NCBI GenBank assembly: GCA_963457665.1
Contig: OY735225.1
Location: 2,958,586-3,022,585, forward strand
Source: Thysanoteuthis rhombus
Taxonomy: Eukaryota > Mollusca > Cephalopoda > Oegopsida > Thysanoteuthidae
Direction: 5' to 3'
Length of the DNA: 64,000 nt
Positions 21,914-35,100 of the stretch are shown piece after piece. The notes below the pieces were generated by a model. The model made no database searches. It had not been told where the DNA came from and saw only the letters and a list, made by a program, of their open reading frames with translations. The translations under genes and the position numbers were made by a program. Every line of letters starts with the position of its first letter. Position 1 is the first letter of the stretch.

Positions 21914-22844
21914 CTCAAAATAGGTTCGTGTAGATTGGGGAAAATGCCAAAGCAGCTAAATAAGCCATAGAATAGTCTGTATCTTGGAAACATTCCTTAT
22001 TTTACTTGCTTTTTTTTCTTCAATTCTCTCGCCCATCTTTTCTGGTGCAATTTGTTGATAGTATCATTATTTCACTCTGAAGATATATATATAATTATAT
22101 TGATTTTCTTTCTGCTTTTATAACAACCTGATTGTTTATTTAATTCAAATTGCATAACTGATATCAAAACATTCACGTTTTTTTTACCATGACTGCCGAT
22201 ATGTGAGTCTTGAAAATAATGTATTTATGCCTTTATCTTGTTAATATGTTGTTCGACTGATTTTAGTCGTTTCAGTACTCTTGTCTTTCCCCCCACAACA
22301 GATCACACGGTGCAATGATGAAACTAGAACAGTTTTTTTTAGTATGAGTTTATATAAATTAGTGGATTATTTCCACCCTTAACTGAAGTATTTCTATAGT
22401 ATTAGCCTTGATTTATCTGTTTATTTTATGTCCAACGTGAAGGTAAATCAAGAGCCTAACTTTCGTTTTCTAGAATCTAAATTTTAAATGTAATGATAGT
22501 AAATAAATGTAAATGAAGTAATTAACCGCACGAGTTATTTCAGGCCATTTGAATTTATCGACAAAGAGGTTTCAAATTAAACGTTATTTCTTGCCAAACT
22601 GTCTGCTAAACTGGATTTATAATTCTAATTTATTCGATTTAGAAATCCGTGTTTGTCTCTCCTTTCCTAGTCTTTTAACAACGGTGAACAAAATAAATGT
22701 TCAACTTTTGTGGGTTTTGCAGTTCGGTTGTAGAGAACGGTCTTCTCTTTTCACGGTGAATAATGACTTGTAATTCTTAGTTTGTAACAAAACTATTTTT
22801 TATTCTTTTTTTTACCGAAGTGTTTGTCTTGATGAGTTACTCAC

Positions 22845-22946
22845 ATGTTTACTCATGTTCTGTCTGCAGTGTAACAACAGCTGAATGGGTGTGGTCATTG
22901 TGGAGACCGGAGCAGAAGACAAGACTTCTTTACCCTCACTCATCAT
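22845..22946 (-). CDS. Candidate small gene, first coding exon
   Basis: ATG at 22946 (a second ATG follows at once) opens 34 codons ending at a near-ideal donor, GTGAGT, in phase 0. An in-frame TGA lies five codons upstream of the start. The peptide, which includes TMTTPIQLLLHCRQNMSK, is protein-like. No signal peptide is obvious. It lies head-to-head with the probable leader exon of the CRAL-TRIO gene, which ends at 23320. Function unknown. Confidence 0.4.
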
Positions 22947-22949
22947 GAT

Positions 22950-23150
22950 GATAAACCATCAAAATAAAAAAAATTAAAAAATGAAATTATGAGAATTTAT
23001 CCAGGAGTTACGCTTCATACAGCGAGCTCTTGGTTTGAAACAGAACTTTCTCTCTAAATCACATAAAGGTACTTCTTGTTGTTGGTTTAAAATCTACAGT
23101 ATTTTATTCAACAACTAGAAAGAGAAGTGTCGTCGAAAGAAAGTATTTAA
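22950..23150. promoter_or_regulatory. Possible bidirectional promoter region
   Basis: Sits between the candidate minus-strand start at 22946 and the plus-strand leader exon. I could not place a TATA box or initiator; the call rests on the divergent exon arrangement. Confidence 0.25.
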
Positions 23151-23320
23151 AAACTGACTAAAGACTAAACGTTGCTTTGTGCTGAGCTGGGCGTGTTTTA
23201 ATTTTGGTGAGAACTTTATAGAATTCAGTAATGATTCTGTTCCCTGTTAGTGACCTGTAGTAGTAAAATTTACCGTCCCATACAACAACCTGATGAATTT
23301 CAACATTTCATAAGGTCCAG
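23150..23320 (+). other. Probable non-coding leader exon of the CRAL-TRIO gene
   Basis: The sequence ends in GGTCCAG followed by a consensus GTAAGT donor at 23321. The first coding exon at 27760 has a clear upstream acceptor before its ATG, so at least one leader exon is required, and this is the best donor found upstream. The left end is a guess. Confidence 0.4.
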
Positions 23321-23775
23321 GTAAGTTAAAAAAATTCGTAATACAGGTATCCCTCGCTTTACGAAAGTTGGCTTTACGCCACTCCGCTTTCAAGAAATAT
23401 TTCAAGCTGCCTTAGCTTTCAACTGTGCTTAATGTTATCTTATTTTGTGCTTCCACTAGCAAGATGTGTATTGAGGTATCAGAAAAGACTGACAGAGCTT
23501 GTAAAAAAGTTATGCTTAAGGTAACAATGGATAACAAGAGCTTATTTTGGGGTGTGGGAACGCTCAAAAATTGTCTGATATAAATCAATAGTAATTGCTT
23601 CTTAGCTATACACCATTTCAGCTTACTTTCACACAGCGGGGGAAACCTGTAATGATCCAATTGAATGTAGACAAACTTTTAAGAAGATGAATATTTTTGC
23701 AGGTTGATGTCAAATGATGTGCAACATTCAAATTTTTGATTGCATACTTTTAGCATGCTCCTATAAATTACATAG

Positions 23776-24735
23776 TAAAGTATATATACTATGCTATACT
23801 ATACATTATATACAGTATAGCATAAATAGTATAGTATATATATTATACTATAGAGAGATATACTATGTTGGGCTATATATAGTATACTATATATAGTATA
23901 GTATACTATGTATAATATACTGTTTATAGTATAATATACTATATAAAGCATAGTATGCTATATATAACATAGTATACTATAAATAGCATAGTATACTATA
24001 TATAGTATAGTATATTATATATATTATGATATACTATAAATAGTATAATATACTATAAATAGTATAATATACTATAAATAGTATAATGTACTATATATAG
24101 TATAGTGCACTATATAAAGTATAGCATTCTATATATAGTGTAGCATTCTATATATAGTGTAGCATTCTATATATAGTGTAGCATTCTTTATATAGTGTAG
24201 CATTCTTTATATAGTGTAGCATTCTTTATATAGTGTAGCATTCTATACATAGTATAGCATTCTATGTATAGTGTAGTATTCTATGTATAGTATAGCATTC
24301 TATATATAGTGTAGCATTCTTTATATAGTGTAGCATTCTATACATAGTGTAGCATTCTTTATATAGTGTAGCATTCTATACATAGTGTAGCATTCTTTAT
24401 ATAGTGTAGCATTCTATATATAGTATAGTATATACTATACCATATATAGTGAACTATATTATGTATAGTATACTACGCAGACTAGAGTTTATAATGTATA
24501 GTATACTATAAATAGTTAACTATATTATATGTAGTATACCATATAAAGTAAACTATATCAGATATAGTAAACTATATTATATATAGTATATTAAGATTTA
24601 GTAAACGATATTATATATAGTATACTAAATTACATATTGCATACTATATATAGTAGACTGTATATATAACACATAGCATATTATGTATAGTATACTATGT
24701 GTAGTATATCATATATACTAATAGTATACCATATA
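23776..24735. repeat. Palindromic TATAGTATACTATA array with AGCATTCT sub-array
   Basis: Nearly 1 kb made of TATA, GTATA and CTATA words that are self-complementary. From about 24117 to 24420 it becomes a regular 19-bp unit, GTGTAGCATTCTATATATA, with small variants. It lies inside the likely first intron of the CRAL-TRIO gene. Confidence 0.93.
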
Positions 24736-25196
24736 TGCACATGAAATTGCAACAGACCAATTTATCAAAATAGTGGAAAATATGAAAACATTTCTGGCCT
24801 TCTCTTATTTCTAGCTCAAGTTTTGTATCTCAAATTTCAGATACCTTTGTGTATTTCTAACCAAAATGCAATTTGAGATGGAAAACTCAAAAAAGCACTG
24901 CGGACGGACGGACAAGCGGATGAATGTAGAAGAAAATGTGAGGAAAAATTTTATTTTTATGATTCATAATAAGAATAATAATTCATGGTGGAAAAGAAAA
25001 ATTTGCGCTAGCTTAACTGCCAAAAAGTGCTAGATAGAAAGAAAAATAGCTCCCAAAATAACCCAATATGGCAAAAATACTCCAAATAGATAGAAAAAAA
25101 TGCTCAAAAACTCAAAAAAAATAGCAAAAATGTTTGAGTACGGTTGCTAATTTAGCACTTTTCCCCATTGCCAAAAGAAGAAATGTGCTGAATGTA

Positions 25197-25575
25197 GAAA
25201 CTGTCGACGTAGGTTTTTCATGTTTGCAAGTTGATTGGGCTTGCTATGTATATATCGCATGTACAGAAGGCACCATTTACTCTTTATTATATCTAGAAAA
25301 ACTTCTTTTTTTTTTTCAAAAATTCAACCCTAAATACGTTTTAGAGGTGGGTTCAGTTTGCAAGGTGAGTTTATACTAAATTGATCCCTCACTTTGTGTC
25401 AGCTTATATTTTAAAAATTCAGACTTTTTTAATGATCAATACTCAATAACAGGCAAGGGAAGTAACTAAATCATTGATCAACCTCTTTTCCAATTTAAAA
25501 AAATTGATTACCCCCAACACGGCATGCTTCCAAAAGACTTTGGTTGTGTGATAGTTTCTATTGAATGAATATACA
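25197..25575 (-). repeat. Interspersed repeat family A, copy 4
   Basis: Carries the family blocks in minus orientation, with CCAACACGGCATGCTTCC and TAGTTTCTATTGAATGAAT at its plus-strand right end. Confidence 0.8.
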
Positions 25576-25789
25576 GACTTATTTTCATTTCAATCAAGTT
25601 TTTCTTTCATCTTGATTACCAGTTTTTCTGACTGGTTTAGATCATGGTCTTCTCTGCAAGCTCCATGCAAGACTAAATGCTAGTATGACCTTACATACTA
25701 AATGTTAGTGAACTCTATTAGTTCCCTGCAGAAAGTGAAGCAAAATGCATTTTAGAATTTCAGTGCTGAATTTTCCTAGTATAGTACCA

Positions 25790-26150
25790 ATTGTACATCT
25801 ATCTAAGAAAAAATAGATCTTCTATCTAAAATTACCTGAAAAATACCAGCATAAGATTTGGATATTGTTGGTCCAAAATAATCGTAGCACTTTTTAAAAA
25901 AACAAAAAAAACGTACTTAGATGGTGCTTAGAGGTGTACTCAGGCAAATTTTCAAGGTTATAGCCTCAAAAATGTGACCAGGAGTGGGCAGAAACAGATA
26001 GATGAGCAAAGAATGAAGAATCTGTAGCCTACTTTGCTGGTTTGCTTGGCTGGCCATCTGTGGGGCTTCAGTGATTTAATAGATTACTGATTTTTATCCA
26101 CAAAAAGTGGGCGTCACATTATATCCATGATCATATCGTGCTCAAGTGAC
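25790..26150 (+). repeat. Interspersed repeat family B, copy 2
   Basis: Shares with 31595-32000 the blocks ATTTTCAAGGTTATAGCC, CTTTGCTGGTTTGCTTGG and GGGGCTTCAGTGATTTAATA. Confidence 0.85.
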
Positions 26151-26759
26151 ACAAGCAAAGAGAGAAAATCAGTTGTCCACTTGCTGGTTGATTGGGTGGT
26201 CCATTTGTTGGCTGCGGGTGATTCAATGTATAAGACAGTTTTTTATGTAGTGGTTTTTGAAAGACTTGTGTAGTTTCTCAGATGTGATGAACACAGTTAT
26301 ATTTATTTTTTTTCAACTAAGAGATCATCATTACTCTCACATAATTGCCTATGGAATTTATCTATATCAACTATAATACCATGCACAGGCAAATGAAACT
26401 TATGTTATTGATGTTATTGATTACTTTTGCTATCTGTTTATATTCCTGTTGTCTACTACTATAAGTTGATTTTTAGGTTCAGACTTGTGAGGGAGGATTA
26501 ATGAGAAAATGACAGTTATTATTAAGGTTGAGTCCTTTTTGCTCCCATTCAAGCATAAACACCCTCATGTACTCTTACCATTGTTCATTACGTGGGGTAG
26601 GAGACCTGAAAGATGTTAGGAGAATTTAAATTTATTAATGTAAGATACTTTGATTCCAGTGGAAAGCAATTGACTCCTTGCCTTCTTTACCCACGAAAGA
26701 GGAAAGGAGTTATAAAACTGAAGTATATCAGATATTACTCATGTTAAAATGAATAAATT

Positions 26760-27110
26760 TACTGGTTTTATTGGTGTGGGAAGAGACCAGAGGAGAAATG
26801 GATTGTTTGTTAGTGCCCTTATGCTGGCTATTGCTTCAGAAGTCTCTGCCTTTGCTCTACATAACACAAGTTTCTCTGTCTTGACTCTGGTTTGTAATTT
26901 GTGAAATAGACAACATACATGCAGAGTGGCGTCACTCACTTCACTCTGCACTATTTTACCTATAGCTGGGGGGGGGGATTGATTCATACTCTTGCCAAGG
27001 GCAGTAGTGTGAAGTGGATCCAAACTGTCTCAGTTGGAGTTTGAACTTGGTTCATCAAGACCATTCTTCATGCTGTTAATCACTTAGTCACCCCCACATC
27101 TCTAAGAAAT
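26760..27110 (-). repeat. SINE-like dispersed sequence with tRNA-like ends
   Basis: Read on the minus strand it has a GTGACTAAGTGATTAAC piece resembling box A and CAAGTTCAAACTCC resembling box B. A related block recurs at 43910-44040. The minus frame is open for 95 codons, which may be a by-product. Confidence 0.45.
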
Positions 27111-27759
27111 GATTCTTAATCAGAGATTTTACAAGTCATACATACAAGCAAGCAGGATAATATATGAGATTCATTTGATCATTCAAATGTCATCATTTAT
27201 GCAATTTTTTAGTGATTGTTTAGTTGAGGTTGAGAAGGGAGGTAACTAGTATAGATATTGTACATGATAAAAGCATTAATTGCACAGACAATTTGGAACA
27301 AATAGGAAACTTCTTATTTACATGAGTTCATGTGGAGAAATACTGTTCAGAGGACAAAGAAAGATTATTCAATCATTTTATGAAATTAATTTCTGCTGTA
27401 TCTTCATTTAATGATACAAGTATGAAAAAATATCCAATCTTTTTTTGTTAATTGTGACCCTAACCCTAACCTAGGACCCTAAATTATATACTTTGTTGTT
27501 AAATACAGTTTTAGATAGTCAAGTTTTTTGCTTTCATTTGTTCTGTGATAAGTTAGTGGCAACAGCTTGAATAATTGTGTCTATACTAGTTACATCATAT
27601 TTCTTTGCGAGCTCCACCCAAACAATTACTAATTTTTCTTTTGGAATTTGTGCAGAAGAAAAATAATTTTTCTATTTTATCTCTGTCTTCATTTAAATTA
27701 TCTAATTCAAATTTCTGTGTCAAAATGTGATTGTTTTCTGTTTGGTAATTGTTTTGTAG

Positions 27760-27919
27760 ACGTATCAGTGCATAGCAATGGAATCAGCAGAAAAGAGTCG
27801 ATATTTGTGCACTTTGGGTCCTGAATTGATAAAGAAAGCAGAACGAGAGTTAAATGAAAAACCACAATGGAGAGAGCGAGATATTCAAGCTCTTAGAGAC
27901 ATGGTTTTAAAGCATCAAG
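27760..27919 (+). CDS. TTPAL-like: CRAL-TRIO gene, first coding exon
   Basis: The acceptor TTGTTTTGTAG ends at 27759, leaving 18 bases of leader before ATG at 27778. Codes residues 1-47 plus one base, then donor GTAAGA. Begins [20 protein letters not shown]. Confidence 0.9.
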
Positions 27920-30900
27920 GTAAGAACTTTGACTTTGATTTTTTTTAACAAATACAAAAGTTTATAGCAATTTACTATATGTCTGTATCTCTCTCTCTCT
28001 CTCTCTTGCTCAGATATATATATGTATGTTGTGGATGTGAAGTGAACTAATAGAATTCTGATGAAGGTGACGATTGGAAGGTGGAGAGAAAAACTTGAGA
28101 GACAGGTGTTTTGCTCTGAAAAAGATGGCTGGCACCTGTCAAAATGCATTGATACATGCCCACTATTGTCACTCTCATCAACACACACACACATACACAT
28201 CTATATATATATATATATATATATATAATGTATATATATATGTGTGTGTGTGTGTAAAAGTAAATTGAAGACAAAACAAGAATATGTTTGTGAGAGAATT
28301 AATTTTTATTCTTTCATTTTATACTTTGTTTGCTTCATTAGCTGACTATAACTTTACCAGTCCTCTAAAACAAATTTACTTGCTCAAGTAATAGCAACGA
28401 AAAGCTGCCACTCTCATAGTCAACCTTGACTGGGTCCAATCATGTCTATTGTCTATTTTTATTTCAGGTCTGAATGCTCGCACTGATGATGCCTTTCTAC
28501 TTCGCTTTCTGCGTGCTCGTAAGTTTGATTACGATCGAGCATACAACCTATTATTGAACTTCTACAAGATGAAAGCAGAGAACCGGGAATTGTTTGTCCA
28601 TCTGAAGCCATCGACAGTGCGACATGTTCTCGATTCAGATGTTATCTCCCCTTTGGAGAATCGAGACAGAGAAGGACGGAGGATTATTCTTATCAAGCCA
28701 GGTAATAATATTAAACTTAAACAAAGGCTCTTTTAGGGGACATGCCTGGTCATGCATGGTGGTATGAAATTTTGCATCATCATCATCCTTTTAGTGTCCA
28801 TCAACAGACCTCTCTATCATGCATGTTGCAGAGACAATATTTCCTGATCTTGTCTAGTTCATCGCGCCATCTTATATTTTGCTGGCCCTAGTTTCACATA
28901 TGATCTCTAGAGATCCACATTATGATGTCCATCGGTTATCTGACATCCTTGCCACATGACGAGCCCATTGCCATTTGAGTTTTCTAATGAATCCTATGAT
29001 ATCCCTGACCTGATTTGTCTCTAATATGCTGTGCTGTTTTATGATGTCCATGTGATGTTGTGCATGGTTCACAGTTTGAGAGTCAATCATTGTGGTTAGC
29101 TTCCATGTTTCAGCTCCATAGGTGACATTCAAGAGGATGTATTGGATGTGGACCTTTCTTTTTAAGATGAATAGGATTTTCTTGTTCTCAAAGCTTGAGC
29201 TTACTCAACCAAAAGCTTGCCATCCTTGAGTGATTCTTTGCTTGATTTCTTCTTCTTTCAAGGACTTTACGGAGATTTGTTGTCCTAGGTAAATGTAGTG
29301 GTCTACTTTTTACTGGTTTGTGTTTTAGATTTGTACTTTCTTATTAAATTATCACTGCTACCCACAACAGATCAGTTCAATCACTGTTGCTGGGCTTGGG
29401 TTATTCATTTGTTCTGACATTCATATGAATATATCTAAACGTTTCCCCGATATAGCTACGAACAAACCTTACAACCACCACACTCACCAAGTACCTAACA
29501 CCATTAAGCCAATGAATTGCAATTAAAGCAGCAAAAACCATCCATAATATAATCTGGGAACCATTGAGAAGTTCTCCCCCTGAAGCTAGCATATACCAAA
29601 TACTGTGCAACGACTGTGAATCCATCTGGACTCCATTCAGCTCTAACCATTCATAGTTGAAATTTTGCACACACACACATGAGTCGGGAAAATGCTTTGT
29701 TTTTTTTCCTAAATCACCCTCCTACAATGAAAATTTATGCTAAATTGGTCCCCACAGTTTGTGTCCAGCAGCATTCACACTTTAATTTTTGAAAATTTGT
29801 CTTTTTTGGTGATCACAGCCCCCAAAATACAAGAAAAGTAATTTATTCATTGATCACCCCTTTCCTACTTTTTTAACTGATCACCCTGTTGAGTGACTAA
29901 CCAGACATGTTTATTTAAAGAAAAAAAAATCATAGATTTATGGTTCAAACAATACTGGTTGTATTTTCATCAAGGTAACTCCATTTTACCATCACTACTG
30001 CTTAATTTCCAAGATAAAAAGCAATATATATGGGTTAGCTGTGATTCATAATTTACCTTGGGATGTTTTAGATGCTTTTTATTGTAACTATTTGGATTGT
30101 CAGTCTAAAGCAGTGAGTGAATTGTGCAGATAAAGTATGAAAAAATTAAGCTCATGATTGAACTTGCATCTCTTTGACCTTGGAAAGCCTGCCTATGTAT
30201 GGCAGCTGCTCTACCAATTAAGCTACGAGAGGTCTAACGTCTGGTAGAAAATCAAATCTACCTTTTAAACTCGTCCTCTATTTTTCTCCAGTCTCATCTT
30301 GAGCTTATTCTTTATTTTTGATCTGAGCTGTTCACTTATGGCTGTTGTCTGACAATCAAAGCAGTTGCAAAGAAAGGCAATTGAAATTAAGATAAAAGAA
30401 TTACTAGTCTAAATTTAGTACTGGTTGACAATGATTCATCTAATGATAATAAAATTCAAGATAATATTGCTACTAATACTACTAATGAAAGAAAAAGCAA
30501 CTGAAATTAGGATAAAAAAAATATTAGGGTCTTCTGAATGTAATTACATATTTCACTGCTAAACCACCAACTAAGGCAAGACCAGGGTTGTACAAAACAA
30601 CTTCTGGATTTAGTTAATCATCTCTTCTATTTGGCAGTATATATTAAAGTTTGACCCCATGGAAAATGGAGACTTCAGAGAGCAGAAAACAATGAAGAAA
30701 TTGAAAATAAAAATAAAACGCAGAATTTTGTTTGATGAGCAATTGAAATGTGCTTTTCTGTTGGGCTGCTGTGACTGATAATGATATTAATTTCATTTTT
30801 GATAAATGGTATTTAATTAGAATTCACTGGCATTTGTTTTTAATTTTCTTTTAGAAAATAAACTATTTTCCAGACATGAAAATATGTAATTACTTTCTGA

Positions 30901-32100
30901 TCATGAAAATATGTAATTACTTTCTGAACATGAAAATACAAAATTACATTCCGGACACTAATACTAAGCCAAAATTTATACTAGTTGACAAATTTTATTT
31001 AATAGTAATAAGAATCAAGATAATATTGCTACTAATATTACTATTACAAATACAGTAACTGAAATTGGGATGAAAGAAATACTAAGCCAAAATTTATACC
31101 GATTGACAAGGTTTTATTTAATAGTAATAAGAATTGAGATAATATTGCTACTAATATTACTATTGCAAATACAGTGACTGAAATTAAGATGAAAGAAATT
31201 CTAAGCCAAAATGATAAATGTTGATCATGCTTCATTCAATAAAAAATAAATCAAGACCAAATTTGTGTTCCTGAAATCTGTCAGCCTCAAGGTTGTAAAT
31301 AAACAGATTAAGTGTGGAGTCAGCTATGCAGAGTAATTGCTGACTCTCGTACAGTCAGGCATCAATTGACAATGACTGATTAAGGGGGATCAGTGCACAG
31401 AAAATACACAGGTTCACAATCAACGACGAAGGTGACTACAACCTGTTTGATAATTAGCAGCATTTAGTAATTGTAACTCTTTGCTTCAAAATTGTGAGCT
31501 TCAAGATTTCATTGCTTCTAAAATCAAAAAGACTTGTAGTCATACTATAGATGCACTCGGGGATAGCATTATACTCAAGTGTAAGAATAACGATAACATA
31601 TATAGATATCTGTACCAGAACTGATCACCTAAAAAGTTATCTAAAATTATCTTAAAAAATAGATGTATTATCCAAAATTATCTAAAAAAAAAACCAAAAA
31701 AACCAGCACAAGATTTGAGCATTGTTGGTCCAAAAAATGACCATAGAGACCCAAGAAAAAAGCGAAAAAAAAGTTTAAGACTGTGTCTAGTAGCGTACTC
31801 ATGCACATTTTCAAGGTTGTAGCCCCCAAAATATGACTAGGAGTACCCAGAGACATACAAACGCAGAAGCCCACTTTGCTGGTTGGCTTGGTGGGCCATT
31901 TTAGGGGCTTCAGTGATTTGATAGGTAACTGATTTTTATCTATAAAAAGTGGGGATCACATTTTGTTCAAAATCTCATTATGTTCGAGTGAATACAGTTC
32001 TCTTGTGTGAAGGTCTAGCAAGCAACATTACTCTCATTTCAGTATGTCAGTCAGTGATAGCGATTGATACTAAGGATGCTATATGAATCTGTGTGTATAT

Positions 32101-32138
<38 letters not shown>

Positions 32139-35100
32139 GTTTGTGTGTATATGTGCCTTGATTGAAATAAATTGTAAATAAATTAACTTGGTATCCTTGC
32201 TTAAGTACGAATGATTTTTAACGGTCATTATTCATTGATTTGAGGCAGAATATATCAGGTCTTGTTAGTCACTCAATAGAAACTGTTATGTGACCAATGT
32301 CTTTTGTCAGCCGGCAATGTTGGGGTGATCAATTTAAAGACTGGATAAAAGGTTGATAAATGAATGAATTTTTTCTCCCGCCTTTTGTTGAGCAGTGATC
32401 AGTAAAAAAAATCCAAATTTTTATGAAACAAGCATGAATGCTACTAGATACAAACTAAAGACCAATTTAGCATAAACTTACATTCCAAATTGAACCCCCC
32501 CACTAAAAATCTATCTTGGAGGGGAATTTACAAAAAATAGACATAGTCTGGTGTAAATGTGTATATTTTCAGCACTCTAGCTCCATTGGCGCACATGATA
32601 CATACATAGCCAGCCAGACACCCAGACCTACTTAAATGCTGAAGAAACCTCTGTAGACAGTTTTGGTTGAGAGTTTCTTACTCGTATGTAAATAGATAAT
32701 TCCCATATTCCATGCTTTTTACAACTCCTTCAAGACCTCCAACTAATGCTAGATGAAGATGGCAGGAAAGTCGGCCTTCACATGAACTTCAGCAAAACAA
32801 AGGTCATGTACAACAATCACATTGGAAATAAACACACTCTGATCAAAATTGAAAATGCAAAACTGGAGAGAGTAGACCATTATATCTATCGAGGATAATG
32901 TACCTCCATGAAATCCTCAAAAGATGAAGAAATCAAGCATAGAATTAGTCTTGGATGGCAAGCCTTTGGCAGAGCAAGCTCAACCTTCAAAAACAAAAAG
33001 ATCCCATTAGTCCTAAGAAGTGTATACAACCAATGCATCAACCTGATAGTCACCTATGGAGCTGAAACATGGAACTTAACCAAGACACTGACCCTCAACC
33101 TGAGAACCATGCAACATGAACATGAAAGAATTATGCTAAACCTCACATGGAGAGATCACAAGACAGCACAATATATCAGGGAAAAAACAGGAGTCCGAGA
33201 CATCATAGATTCCATTAGAAAACTCAAATGGCAATGGACTGGTCATGTTGCAAGAATGGCAGACAACTGATGGACAGCACAACTCACAACATGGATCCCC
33301 AGAGATCACATGCAAAACTAAGGCTGGAAGAATACAAAATGGAGAGATGAACTAGACAAGTTCAGAAAGTATTGGCTCTGCGACACCCATGATGGAGAGA
33401 TCTGGTAAATCCTTGGGAAAGTTTATGTCCAATGACATGAACTCTCAAAGCTGGGATGACTCAAACCCCTGCCCCATCTCTGATAAGTGTGTTTTTTTCT
33501 TGAAACTGCATCTGATAGGAACAGAACAGAAGGATTTCTTCAACCTCAGTTTCAACTTTTGACATGAACAACTAGAAAATATTGATAACGCCGAGAGGAC
33601 TCTCCCCACGCTAGTCCCATGGGGGAGTGTATTTTTTTTCCTCTGACCGAACATTTGATGTGGACAGAAAGAGAAGCCAAAGGCATCCTGTATTACCACC
33701 CCTCCTCCATCGACCAAAACTGTCAACATAGGTTTCTTCAGTTTAAATTGATCTGTTAGTTAGTGTTCCAGCAACATTTGTGCTTGTTTTTTTTGAAAAA
33801 TCCACTTTTAGTGATCACTGCCCAACAAAATGCAAGAGGAGTAACTTATTCATTAATCATCCACTTTTCCAATCTTATAATTGATTGCCTCCAATGGAAT
33901 GCTGCCAAAAGACATTGATAACATGATGATTTCTTCTGAGTGACTAACCAAATTTTTCAAATGAACAAATAGATGTAATTGATGTTGGCAGAGCAATTTG
34001 TTTATCTTTCCCTATTTTCTTACAAAAAAAACCCTTTCCTTTACTGTCACTGTTGACTCGGTTATTGTATGGATACAACTGTTGTTTTGTTTAGTTACTC
34101 TCCAGAAAAAAAAAAAAGACATATTAGCTAATGGAGGTCTACGAAAGACTGGATTATTTCAACCTTGAGTGACTGGTACCGAGACTAACCTTATCAACTT
34201 AAGTGGAACTAAAACCTATTTGACTTTTACTAAAAATAGTTGTAACATTGTTATTCCTCTCTCTTTCTCCTGTTGCTCCAAAGAAGTCTGCTCTCAAGCT
34301 TGATCATGTTTGTGTTCAGCTTTGTTTACTTTGGGAATTCGTTCTATGATTAGATTCACTCCACATTAGTTTTGAACCACATAAATGACTTTATTTCTGG
34401 TATTAACAAGTAATGAAAATTATAACTCAAGGGCGATGGATACTAGCTTGACTAATATGTGTCGCTGATGTGTGAGTGTGTATACATGGTTTATTTTCAG
34501 TGTTGGGAAATGATTAATATTCTCACAACCTTCTGACTAAGGTCTCAATAGGCTCCTGACTTCAATTCACAGTACATAGATCTTGAGATTTTGCACCTAA
34601 GAAGTAGATATTTACATAGTGCACCAATTGAGACTGTTTGTACACTTAGCGATCCTGACATACACCATACGTTTACAAGACAGTAAAGTACTTATCGTAA
34701 ACCAGGTGACTAATATAGTCATGTAAACAAATAGCATATCTCACTGGTGCTAAGTGTGCAAATGTTCCCAGGTCTCAATTGCATTATGTAAATATCTACT
34801 TTACTGGTGCTAAATTCCAAGTCTATGAATTGTGAATTGAAATTAGGAGTCTGAGTTGGGTTTAGTCAGAAGATTTTAAAGAACGTTGATACTTATGTTA
34901 TCTGTATTCATTTGAACCATATATGTAGCATATTTGTGTATGAAGCATCATTACCACAAACCCAGGGCACCCCAGCAGTACCTCACAATACCACCAGGCT
35001 TTGTTGGTTCTCTGTCACAGTGAGGGAATGCTAGATCCATACAGATGCAGCCTTTGCCTGATTCGGAAACCCTTTGATGCATGTCTTTTCCCTGTTGCAG

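Noticed and set aside
26739..27023. Minus-strand 95-codon frame as an exon
   Set aside because: It overlaps a SINE-like block related to 43910-44040 and shows no matched splice borders.
30158..30236. tRNA gene on the minus strand
   Set aside because: The D-arm and box A are good, but the 3' acceptor strand does not pair and the anticodon arm is not convincing.
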